Source: Ulota crispa (taxonomy: Eukaryota > Streptophyta > Bryopsida > Orthotrichales > Orthotrichaceae). Taken from it: 64,000 nucleotides of DNA. Under the pieces are notes generated by a model, which did no database searches, was not told the DNA's origin, and saw nothing but the letters and a program-made list of their open reading frames with translations. Numbering within the stretch: the stretch's first letter is position 1; each line of letters opens with the position of its first letter. The translations under genes and the position numbers were made by a program. The stretch spans positions 3,286,001-3,350,000 of the forward strand of contig OY987250.1 of NCBI GenBank assembly GCA_963920765.1, in the 5' to 3' direction. Below, piece after piece: positions 55,001 to 64,000 of this stretch.

Positions 55001-57561
55001 GACAAGAGCTAAAATTGGAGTAATAGTGCAGTATGTGGTACAGGGAAGGTCGTCCCAAGTGGTTAGGCCCAGTACCATATGATTATCCAGACCACCTTCA
55101 AGGAGAAGCTCCAGGGGACTACGGCTTCGACCTTTTAGGACTAGCCCGTAATTCTACAGATTTTGAAAAGTATTTCAAGTATGTACTACTACTTTTTCCT
55201 CATTGACCATCTTGCTTTATTATGTTAAAATGTGATATTTTTTTCTATTCTTTCAGCGAGATACCCGTATCCGTTTTCAGTTTCGCCTTTTGTCATGAAC
55301 AAGTCAAAGCAAATAGAGGGAGCAGCAATCAATTATTTCAAATTTGTACGCTATGTTTTTTTTTAATGTTTTTTTCTTATATGTTTTTGTTACCTTGCTT
55401 TGAGTTTCCTAAATGATTTATTTGTTTCGTCTTTGATCAGCTTTGAGATCCTGCATGCTCGCTGGGCAATGCTGGCCGCTTTGGGTGTAGTACTCCCAGA
55501 GCTTTTAGATCGCTTTGGTGGAGTTCAATTTTCAGAGCCTGTGTGGTGGAAAGTGGGATATGCTAAGCTTCAGGTCTACATCTCTAACAACCTATATTTG
55601 CATATATTTGCATATATTTGCAGTTTTTCTCTATATTTATCTCTATTCCAAGGGAAAGAATAACGAAGGGCTTGAAAATGTAGAAAGTCTAATGGCAGAT
55701 AATACATGTGTTTTTAATATGAGTTGCATGTTGAAAGGCTCAATTTTTCCAAAGAATGTATTTCTGATGTTTAGTATAATTGCGACATTGCTTACAGGAA
55801 TATTACCATTTTGTAATTCTTTCAAAATCTCAATCTATGGTAGTTGTAGTGAGGGTTATATTGAAAAATTATATATTTTTGTTTGTGGCATTACACCTAT
55901 GAATGTATGTGATGAGTCAACGCTCATGTAAATTTTCCAAATACTACTTTGCAGGGTGATACACTGGACTACCTGGGTGTTCCTGGGCTGCACATTGCTG
56001 GCGCACAAGGAATTCTTGTTATAGCGTTTTGTCAAGTTATTCTTATGGTATGGTTTAAGCGCTACTGTGCAATATGCGACTGAATTTTATGTATTTTCTT
56101 ATCATTTCCTTTCTTATGCTTAGGTATGTGTCAATACTAACATGAGAAAGAAGAAGGAATAATTGGGGAAATTACAAATAAGGGCACAAAACCACACAAA
56201 ATAATTACAAATAGGGACACACTTGAGGGTAGATCTCCATTTTTAGTGTCGATCAACCCCACCATTTATTGCCAACTATGTAGTGCTTGTTGTTCACCAC
56301 TCAACCATTGATTCTTTCGAGAATCTCTTATTGGTAGCCTTGTTTACACGTGCAAGCGTTGTGTTCCTTCTCTCCACACTTTTGTTAGCACGCTTGATCC
56401 TCCCTTGCATCCTCTTTGTAGCTCCAGAGATAAACCTTACTTGGGTGCATGCTTGCTAAATAATAGGACACTTGTGGAATTAGTCCAAGTGTGTGTCCAT
56501 ATTTGTAATTCTTTCACTAAAAGAAAAACGTGTCCTAAATAACAACTGGTCCACAGGAATTGCAAATGTCAGCAATGATTATACAGCAACCATTGGACAA
56601 CTCAATTGTAGTCAATGTGGACATTTACAATTGTTGTGGGCCAATCATTAGAGGAAAAATGAGCTCAAGAGAAGGCCCCTATGTTGGAGGGGTCAAAAGC
56701 ATTTAAGTGTAATCTCTTTTTTCAAATAAAAAGAGACTAATCCCTTATACTTGCTTACAAGTACTTCATGAGCATAATTTCTTTTTACAATATCATATGC
56801 TTTTTGTTTGATGAGTGTCCTTGTTTGATTGGGAATTCTAGTCCTAGTTTATTCTTGTGTCCCACTAAAGGTCCTTGTATTTGTCATTGTCATGTTATAA
56901 TATTGTTTTCCATCATCAATCCTTTTGTTATGTACCATGGTACATTTGAGTACTTCACACAAGGTAAAGACTCTCGTATAGGTACCTTACCTATGCTTCT
57001 CCTACCTCAATAAATAGGATGGTTTGTCAAGGTGTAAGGGCCTTCTCTTGAGCTCATTTTTCCTCTAAACAGTGTTTAGGACACAATTTTTCTTGTGTTT
57101 TGCAATTTCATGCCCTTATTTGTAAACTCCTCTTCATATGGATATGTTTACTAACTAATGTAAAAAGTCATCAGAAGATCCATGTTAGGTTGTTTCAATT
57201 CAGCTTATTTTGTATCCTTCATTGACATACCATGGTCTTTATTTTGCAGCTTGGCCCAGAATACGCAAGGTATTGCGGCATTGAAGCATTAGAGCCCTTA
57301 GGGATATTTCTTCCAGGTGACGTGAACTACCCAGGTGGAGTTTTTGACCCTTTGGGCCTGACAATAGATGCTGCAGCTTTTGAGGAGTTAAAGGTGAAGG
57401 AGATGAAGAACGGCCGCCTGGCTATGGTGGCCTGGTTAGGGTTTTATCTGCAAGCCCTGGTAACCCAAAAAGGACCCATAGATAACCTGTTTGATTTTTT
57501 CCAGGACCCCTTGCACCAGAACCTCTTTGCTTACTTGTTCTCCAATCAGTCTCCCCTTTGA
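52012..57561 (+). CDS. LHCB7: Light-harvesting chlorophyll a/b-binding protein, LHCB7 type, 7 exons
   Basis: Exons 52012-52101, 53359-53451, 53998-54164, 55032-55178, 55441-55573, 55955-56047 and 57250-57561 join in phase to 344 codons. The protein is a thylakoid antenna subunit. Residues 1-60 are Ser/Arg-rich, fitting a plastid transit peptide. An extra hydrophobic segment (about 62-80, [14 protein letters not shown]) precedes the antenna fold, which is typical of LHCB7 and absent from standard antenna proteins. The fold shows GDYGFD (145-150), the first chlorophyll-binding helix with E168, H171 and R173 ([11 protein letters not shown]), and the third helix with E292, N295 and R297 ([10 protein letters not shown]). 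[17 protein letters not shown] (243-259) also marks the LHCB7 class. CP26 (LHCB5) is the nearest alternative and fits less well. Exon 3 uses GGTTAG| at 53997; nearer AGs break the frame. Confidence 0.9.
54175..55031. other. Intron 3 of the LHCB7 gene, with an unassigned antisense open frame
   Basis: The intron runs from 54165 to 55031. On the minus strand 54911-54630 is open for 93 codons, with few low-complexity residues ([19 protein letters not shown] and on). It resembles no domain I can name. The plus strand is open over nearly the same span. It could be a decayed retroelement or gene fragment; I do not call it a gene. Confidence 0.3.
56155..57131. mobile_element. Inverted-repeat element(s) in the last LHCB7 intron
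   Basis: The outer arms AATTACAAATAAGGGCAC (56170) and TGCCCTTATTTGTAAACTCC (57110) are inverted. An inner pair, GAGGAAAAATGAGCTCAAGAGAAGGCCC (56652) and its complement (57035-57066), suggests two nested elements. A further piece, GTGTGTCCATATTTGTAATTC (56490), repeats the left terminus inverted. Together they make up about 80% of the 1.2-kb intron. Non-coding. Confidence 0.6.
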
Positions 57562-57649
57562 ATAGGTATTATAAGGTTTTTGAACCAACTCTCTTATTAC
57601 CTTGTGGACTTTGGTGTGAGACGAAGGAATTAGAGTTTTGACTGAATCC

Positions 57650-57877
57650 TTAAACGTCCCATGGGCATAGTAGATACGTTGTAGTATAATTGGCATTTGC
57701 TACTAACAAGAAGTTTTGATTTGGGATCTCAAGTAGTTCATTAAAACCGCATTGGTCTATGTTTCAAATTCTTTGTTAATCTCAAATGTACTAAAGGTGT
57801 GAATTCATCCCAAATACAAGAAAAACACCTTGTATAATATTGGTTGCAAAGGATTTTTCAGACATTTAAGGATTAAT
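57650..57877. mobile_element. TTAA MITE, subfamily E, worn copy
   Basis: TTAA-ACGTCCCATGGGC at the left and CAGACATTTAAGGA-TTAA at the right. The body (TTGGCATTTGCTACTAACAAG, AATGTACTAAAGGTGTG) matches 46974-47208. It starts about 90 bp after the LHCB7 stop codon, within the likely 3' UTR. Confidence 0.65.
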
Positions 57878-58924
57878 GTCCAATTCACGCTTTTCTAAAC
57901 AATGCCCATGCAAAATTATCTTGTGGGATATCTCAAAATTTGATATTCTTTCATAAAAACATTGTTTGTCTTGTGTAGTTTCAAATGATGAAACATGTAA
58001 GCTCGTAGCTGTGAATATTTTGTATGATATTTCAATGAAATTCACTTGCTTAAAAAGTGGGAACAGATAAAATACAAGATATAAGAAATGGAGTCTACAG
58101 TACTTAGTATGTTTAAACTAAGACCAGTACACATTCTATAATATCCCTTCCTTTCTTCTGTATTTAACCCCTGGTAAATGGACACCCCAATTCAATATTT
58201 ACACTATCCTGGTATGTTGTTTATAGATGTGATAATTTGAAGTTTCACAAGTGAGGGTTCTAAGTCACATTTCCTCATCTTTGTCTTTCAACAAGTTTTC
58301 AATGTCACTTTTACATGCCACATTACATTTATCACAAAATGAAATAGAAGAATGGGCAAATTGTGTGGAGCGAGGTAATTTGTTTTTTCTTGTGAGGTTT
58401 TACTTTCTTTATTTATATATATATAAAAATAAGTGGACCCTTGTACTCACCATTCCAGCAGAGGGCCATCACGGGAGGGGGTCCTTGCAAAAACATTAAC
58501 ATGACCTTCCTCATAATCACCTTCTTTAGGCTTCTTCTCCTTTTCGTTACAATGAGATTACTTGTACTATGCCTACCTACTTGTTTTACCTCCTTTAGGC
58601 GTCCACCCCCTATTCCCGTGTATACCCCATCCCCAAAGACGACCATAACCGCCACATAACCATAGAAATAAGAATAACTGCCATTTGATCTTCTTGAAGC
58701 AACACCCAACTACCCAACTAATGGAATCAAGCCTATTTTACATATACATGTATATATATATAACATTAATAGAATACAATTTTCAATTATGTCATGAATG
58801 GTCGTCTCCCTTGACAATTCCGTAATTGAGGACAACAATTTTGTAACCAAATTATGGAGATAGAAGGGCATGGGGTTTTGCAACCGCATTGTGGAAATTA
58901 TAATGCATGGGATTCCATAATTGA
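57878..58924. other. Spacer without recognisable genes
   Basis: Contains short TA dinucleotide runs (58410, 58750). The open frames at 58251-58499 and 58413-58709 have no motifs. Confidence 0.4.
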
Positions 58925-59095
58925 ATTATGGGGATGGGGGCACGGGATGGGAGCACGAGCATGGAGGGCACAAGGATGGGGGTACATACATGGGTGCACA
59001 AGGATGGGGGTACATACATGGGTGCACAAGGATGGGGACACGGGAATGGGAGACACGGGCATGGGGGCACAAGCATGGGAGGCACAAGATGGGAT
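58925..59095. repeat. G-rich minisatellite, ~27-bp unit
   Basis: The unit GCACAAGGATGGGGGTACATACATGGGT (27-28 bp) is present in two identical copies, with degenerate units (GGGCACAAGCATGGGAG) on each side. GGGG and GGG runs are regularly spaced on the plus strand. The stop-free frames on both strands are by-products. Confidence 0.7.
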
Positions 59096-59271
59096 AGTCA
59101 CAAAAAAACTCATGCATTGTCCCATTGATACAACGAAAATAGAGGGCTTATAGAAAATAATTAATTAACAATAAAGAACCACAAAGATTGGTTGGTTTGG
59201 TTCAATGTCTTTTCAAATGTGCGTCACAATTTTAAAAAACTCCACACAATTGTCACAATCACATGCATTTT

Positions 59272-59380
59272 GAGCGTCAATATTGAGTAATTAACAGTGC
59301 CCAGCCGCGTGTACTTACTTATAGATACAAATGATTGAAAATTTCATTGCAAACAATGTCAAAAGAACCATTCGTTGACA

Positions 59381-59417
<37 letters not shown>

Positions 59418-59464
59418 ACAAGGTGAACGTACTCATTACAACTGTCAATCACTCAATATTGCCT
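59272..59464. repeat. Inverted repeat enclosing a 34-bp poly(A) run
   Basis: GTCAATATTGAGTAATTAACAGT (59277) pairs with ACTGTCAATCACTCAATATTG (59440). An uninterrupted run of 34 A lies at 59382-59415 between them. The A run may be slippage inside a MITE or an inserted retrocopy tail; no retrocopied gene is visible next to it. Confidence 0.55.
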
Positions 59465-59836
59465 TTTTGAAAAAAACACAAAGTGTGTATTGTAGATACA
59501 TGAGAGGCAAAATTGTTAAATGGAGACAATGTGTACTTAACAGAAGACACTAAGGATTCCAAACTCAATCTAAGTTTTTTTTGAAAATACCTCAATATTT
59601 TGCTGTGTTTTGAAAAATACTTTTGTAATTTTCAAAATTGCTAACATATTCTTGCCGGGGTTTCATGAAGCACTTACACTGCATTGATACATTGAGTCGC
59701 ACTCAAACTCAAAGCAATACTTCCATGTCCAATTTTGCAAGTATTTTGTTCATTAAAGCAAGTTTTGTACAACCAAAAACGGACATGCAATGCAAATATG
59801 TATGAGTACTAAAAATACATATATCAATTAGGAAAA

Positions 59837-60243
59837 GGGAATTGATATGTGCACACCAGGGGTTGATATTTGCACACCCCCTAGAGATAAATTGTGGATT
59901 TCTACCATCAAAAATCTGAAATTGAGAATTTTGAATTCACATTTGGATTTAAAGACCATGGTTTACTCTAGAATCATTAAAAAAAGTTGTAATTAAATAA
60001 CACTTGGTGAAAGAGTTTAGTCAATGAAAAAAATATTACTTTTACTTTTGTTTGTAAAAGAGATAAACTTTTTCATTGGTTGTTATTCAATTGCAAACTT
60101 TTTTATGGTTCTAGAGTAAACCATGGTCTCTAAGTTCAAATCTGAATTCAAAATTCTCAAATTCAGATTTTTGATGGTAGAAATCTACAATTTACCTTAG
60201 GGGGTGTGCAAATATCAACCCCAGTGTGCACATATCAATTTCC
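59837..60243. mobile_element. Mutator-like MITE copy 3 (family A), perfect 9-bp duplication
   Basis: Flanked on both sides by TTAGGAAAA (59828-59836 and 60244-60252). Termini are GGGAATTGATATGTGCACACC and GTGTGCACATATCAATTTCC. Arms pair along the full 407 bp. The 9-bp duplication fits the Mutator superfamily. Non-coding. Confidence 0.85.
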
Positions 60244-60363
60244 TTAGGAAAAATAGCTTAATAGTAATATGCAAAAGTATGAGAGTTGAACTCAAACCAT
60301 GTATGGGTGGTTGCAAGAGTGATTGCATGGGTGGTCACGGGCTGACTGTGTACTTTTTGTCAG

Positions 60364-61255
60364 CCATGGTACAATCGAGTACCGGCTCCCTACAAATGGT
60401 TCATTTGCGCCAGTTAATTTTTATATAAAACATGGAGTATAATTGGTCCATTTTGGTAGGAAAAAATATCATTGCATTCTTATGCAATATCAAGCAAGTG
60501 CATCAAATTTCAACTCCTAGAAATCAAATTTTCATCTTTGGTAAATGGTTTTGTAAGAAATTTATGGTTTTACATGATAATTTTTTGAAAAATATTGGTG
60601 ATGAATTTTTGAGATTTGATTTCATGGGTATGTAGGAAACATTCATACGCACATCTTCCATGCTAAAAAATAGCCCCTTAAGTAACAAAATTTTGAGCTA
60701 CAAAAGATTCAATGAAACTTGTGATAGGCCCAAATTTGGAAAATACATATTATTGTTTGTTAACTAGATTTTCATCAAGTAAACTAAATGTGAAGTTTAA
60801 AGATACAAACTTAGTTATAGTAATTGAGTAAAACAACAAATTTTGATTTTCATAGAAAAATATGTATTTTACAAAATTTGGGCCTATCACAAGTTTCATT
60901 GAATTTTTTGTAGCTCAAAGTTTTGTTACTTAAGGGGCTATTTTTTAGCATGGAAGATGTGCATATGAATGTTTCCTACATATATATGGAATCAAATCTC
61001 AAAAATTCATCACCAATATTTCTCAATAAATTATCATGTAAAACCATAAATTTCTTACAAAACCATTTACCAAAAATGGAGGTTTGATTTTTAAGAGCTG
61101 AAATTTGATACACTTGCTTGGTATTGCATAAGAATGCAATAATATTTTTTCCTACCAAAATGAACCAATTATACTCCATGTTTTATATAAAAATTAGCTG
61201 GCCCAAATGAGCCATTTGCAAGGAGCCAGTACCCGACTGTACATTTGCACCATGG
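60364..61255. mobile_element. Foldback element H1, arms ~370 bp
   Basis: The left arm starts CCATGGTACAATCGAGTACCGGCTCC and the right arm ends with its complement (GGAGCCAGTACCCGACTGTACATTTGCACCATGG). The inner arms (AAACATGGAGTATAATTGG; GATAGGCCCAAATTTGG) are near-identical inverted copies, with the centre near 60810. The 67-codon frames at 60432-60635 (+) and 60976-61179 (-) encode almost the same peptide because they are the two arms. I do not regard them as genes. Confidence 0.8.
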
Positions 61256-61395
61256 TATTGTGGAATCTATGTATGGGTATTTTGCAATTTTGTAAATTAC
61301 AAGGATGCTTTCCAAAATATTGCAAAATGTAGACGTATTTTTCAAATTTTCCCTCAAAACTAACATGTTTTTCATGTAATGTACAAGCACCTAAT

Positions 61396-62841
61396 GTCAA
61401 CAATGTACAATGGGGTACACTATTCTTACCAATTGCCTATTTTAGTCATTTGGTAAAATGTGGAGTACAATTGGTATATTTTTGTCAAAAAAATATCATT
61501 GCATCCTTATGCAATCCCAATCAAGCATACCAAATTTTGGTTCCTAAAAACCAAAACACCATTTTTGGCCTGGTTTTACATGTTGGTTGATTGAAAAACA
61601 TTGGTGGTGAATTTTTGAGATTTGGTTTCATGGATATGTAGGAAACATCCAAACGCACATCACCAATGCTAAAAACAACCCTCCTTAAGTAACAAAAACT
61701 TGAGCTACAAAAGATTTAGTGCAATTTGTGATAGGCCCATATTTAATAAAATACATATTATTATTTTTTAACTAGCTTTTCATCAAGTAAATAAAATTTC
61801 ATGTTTAGAGATACAAACCTAGTTACAATGTTGGAGTCAAACAACAAAATTTGATTTCATAAAAAAAATTACATTTTACAAAATTTGGGCCTATCACAAG
61901 TTTCATTATACCTCAAAGTTTTTTAACTTAAGGGGATTTTTTTTTTGCATGGATGATGTGCATGTGGATGTTTCCTACATATCCCTAGAATCAAATCTCA
62001 AAAATTCATGACCAATGTTTTTCAATTAACCATCATGTAAAACCATGAATTTTTGACAAAATAATTCACCAAAATTGGAGTTTTGGTTTTAAGGAACTAA
62101 AATGTGGTATGCTTGATTGGGATTGCGTAAGGATGCAATGATGAATTTTTTGACAAAAATGTACCAATTATACTCCAAATTTTACCCAAAAAAATTGAAT
62201 GACTAAAATAGGTACTCCCTTTATCCCATTATAAAGCTCCAAAAAACTTCTCCATGAGGGATTAACTATATTTTTAGTCATTATGCTAGTGACAAATACA
62301 TTCTAGAATCAATATACCATCTACCAAACATCTGCAAAATCTCAAGTTTTTATGTTGCCGTTTAGACACCCAAATTCCATGCAAAAAGTACCATATTTGT
62401 GCATAGTTTGTGAAGGCTGCCACCTCCTCATTATTTTAGTCTTTGTACTAACGACACTTGCATTCTAGAATCAATATATCATCTACCAAATGTATGCAAA
62501 ATCTCCAACTTTGATGTTGTCGTTTGGGCACCCAAATTCCATGCAAAAAGTACCATATTTATACATGTTGCTAGCTCCTCATTATTGATGATTTAAAGAT
62601 TAGTAGCAATAATGGTACCTTATATGGGCAAGGTCAAGCTTGTTAGGAGAGGAATGCTCTTTAATTGCTTAACTTGCCCCCATGAGACCATTGGACATGC
62701 CGAATGCTTTCTCAACAATTGGAATTAGCAAAAAGGAGCTTTTTAGTGGCACAAGAACTATGCCTAATTTGGAGCTTTATATTGGGACAGAGGGAGTAAT
62801 TGGTAAGAGTAGTGTACCCCACTATACATAGTGGTGTTACT
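61396..62841. mobile_element. Foldback element H2 carrying a nested MITE
   Basis: The arms resemble those of the neighbouring H1 (GATAGGCCCATATTT, GGTATGTAGGAAAC-type blocks), with the centre near 61810. Its outer ends, ACAATGGGGTACACTATTCTTACCAATTG at 61405 and GGTAAGAGTAGTGTACCCCACTATAC near 62803-62828, are separated from the right arm by the insertion at 62215-62796. Non-coding. Confidence 0.7.
62215..62796. mobile_element. Stowaway-like MITE nested in H2 (TA target)
   Basis: CTCCCTTTATCCCATTATAAAGCTCC and GGAGCTTTATATTGGGACAGAGGGAG are terminal inverted repeats of the plant Stowaway type (CTCCCTCCGTCCC-like). TA flanks both ends (62213-62214, 62797-62798). The interior contains a direct repeat with a 162-bp offset (ATTCTAGAATCAATAT..CAAATTCCATGCAAAAAGTACC at about 62300 and 62462). 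Removing it rejoins the H2 arm. Confidence 0.8.
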
Positions 62842-62865
62842 CTCTACACATGGTGATTATTTTAA

Positions 62866-63985
62866 GGGAAAATATCAAAAATAGGCCTGACAATTGGCCG
62901 TATTTCAAAAAAAGTCATGACAATTCAAAAATATCAAAAATAGGCCTCATTTGGGACTTGAGTTTTTGCCATTGATTTCCTTCAGTTCTCAAACCGTTTT
63001 CTCAAGGAACTTTTTCCGTTATTCTCTATTACATATTATAAATATTGAAAAATTAGATTTTCAACCAGCTTTTCAACCAATGTTTACAAATTGCAAACAA
63101 TTTTTTCTCATTTCAACCGGCTAGCTTTGAACTAGTTGTTAGTTCTTTTTGGACTGCCTCATCATATATCAAAAGTAGGCCTTGCAACTAAGGTGACCAA
63201 AATTTTGTGCATGTTTATTTATGGGAATTGATATGAGCACACCCGGGGTTAGATATACACCAAGGGAGGGGTGAATTTTAGATATTTATCATCAAAAAGC
63301 TGAATTTGGAAATTTTGAATTTAGATTTGAATTTAGAGACCTTGATTTAGTTTAGAACCACAGTGGCGGTTACAACTGAACTACTCCCAATGGAAAAGCT
63401 TAATTTTTTTCTACAGACAATGGTAAAAGTAGTAATTTGCCCTCTAGCTAAGCTTTTCCATTGGGCATTGTTCAATTGTAACCTCCACTATGGCTCTAGA
63501 CTAACTCAAGGTCTCTAAATTCAAATCTAAATTCAAAATTTCCAAATTCAGCTTTTTGATGATAAATATCTAAAATTCACCCCTCCCTTGGTGTATATCT
63601 AACCCCGGGTGTGCTCATATCAATTCCCATAAATAAACATGCACAAAATTTTGGTCACCTTAGTTGCAAGGCCTACTTTTGATATATGATGAGGCAGTCC
63701 AAAAAGAACTAACAACTAGTTCAAAGCTAGCCGGTTGAAATGAGAAAAAACTGTTTGCAATTTGTAAACATTGGTTGAAAAGCTGGTTGAAAATCTAATT
63801 TTTCAATATTTATAATATGTAATAGAGAATAACGGAAAAAGTTCCTTGAGAAAATGGTTTGGGAATTGAAGGAAATCAACGACAAAAACTCCAAACCCAA
63901 ATGAGGCCTATTTTTGATATTTTTGAATTGTCATGACTATTTTTGAAATATGGCCAATTATTAGGCCTATTTTTGATATTTTCCC
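62866..63985. mobile_element. 1.12-kb palindromic Mutator-like foldback element
   Basis: It is flanked by the exact 9-bp duplication TTATTTTAA (62857-62865 and 63986-63994). Ends are GGGAAAATATCAAAAATAGGCC and its inverse. The two ~560-bp arms are almost perfect inverted repeats, for example ATATCAAAAGTAGGCCTTGCAACTAAGG at 63167 and its complement at 63656. The centre (63223-63628) is a complete family A-type unit (see next entry). No transposase. Confidence 0.85.
63223..63628. mobile_element. Family A-like core inside the large palindrome
   Basis: GGGAATTGATATGAGCACACC and GGTGTGCTCATATCAATTCCC bound 406 bp, with the family landmarks CATCAAAAAGCTGAATTTGG and CAATGGAAAAGCTTAA. The flanks are inverted (TTTATTTAT and ATAAATAAA) rather than directly repeated. 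It therefore does not look like a simple later insertion: the outer arms continue the same palindrome. Confidence 0.7.
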
Positions 63986-64000
63986 TTATTTTAAATCTTA

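Noticed and set aside
52012..57561. Assignment of the antenna protein to CP26 (LHCB5)
   Set aside because: The extra N-terminal hydrophobic exon and the [17 protein letters not shown] segment fit LHCB7 better.
60432..61179. A pair of similar 67-codon proteins in opposite orientation
   Set aside because: They are the two arms of foldback element H1, and the H2 copies of the same arms do not keep the frame.

Overview
The window is nuclear DNA of a green plant (streptophyte). Four genes are convincingly present: proline dehydrogenase, a bifunctional mRNA capping enzyme, a cytochrome b5-fused front-end (sphingolipid Delta8-type) desaturase, and a light-harvesting protein of the LHCB7 type. All introns placed are GT-AG, and the LHCB7-type protein points to a land plant or close relative. 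The AT-rich, transposon-filled spacers and moderate intron sizes would suit a non-seed plant, but the sequence alone does not fix the lineage.

Layout. 1-20400 is a gene-poor block of inverted-repeat transposable elements: foldback elements, MITEs and one 3.2-kb CACTA element. It also holds a 30-bp minisatellite, a degenerate tRNA-Ser-like sequence and one weak candidate small gene at 5158-5468. 20520-24489 holds the GC-richer promoter, a long leader with a 278-bp tandem duplication, and the 4-exon PRODH gene (+). 24591-28800 is transposon-rich. 28810-37020 holds the 17-exon capping enzyme gene (+), with a MITE in one intron. 37021-42675 is spacer with several MITEs. 42676-45830 holds the intronless desaturase reading frame (-) and an inferred leader with two introns and upstream ORFs. 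45830-51572 is a dense nest of MITEs inserted in and beside one another. 51590-57561 is the 7-exon LHCB7-type gene (+), with a ~1-kb inverted-repeat element in its last intron. 57650-64000 is again spacer dominated by foldback elements and ends in a 1.1-kb near-perfect palindrome.

The genes do not form a pathway: they cover mitochondrial proline catabolism, mRNA capping, sphingolipid desaturation and thylakoid antenna function. The most informative structure is in the repeats. Nested insertions supply empty sites that fix the target-site duplication of three element groups. About 19 elements have TTAACCC...GGGTTAA termini and duplicate TTAA (piggyBac-like). Eight elements with an AGGTAGG terminus duplicate TA (mariner/Stowaway-like). 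A ~405-bp family duplicates 9 bp (Mutator-like). No transposase gene was seen for any of them, so all appear non-autonomous here.
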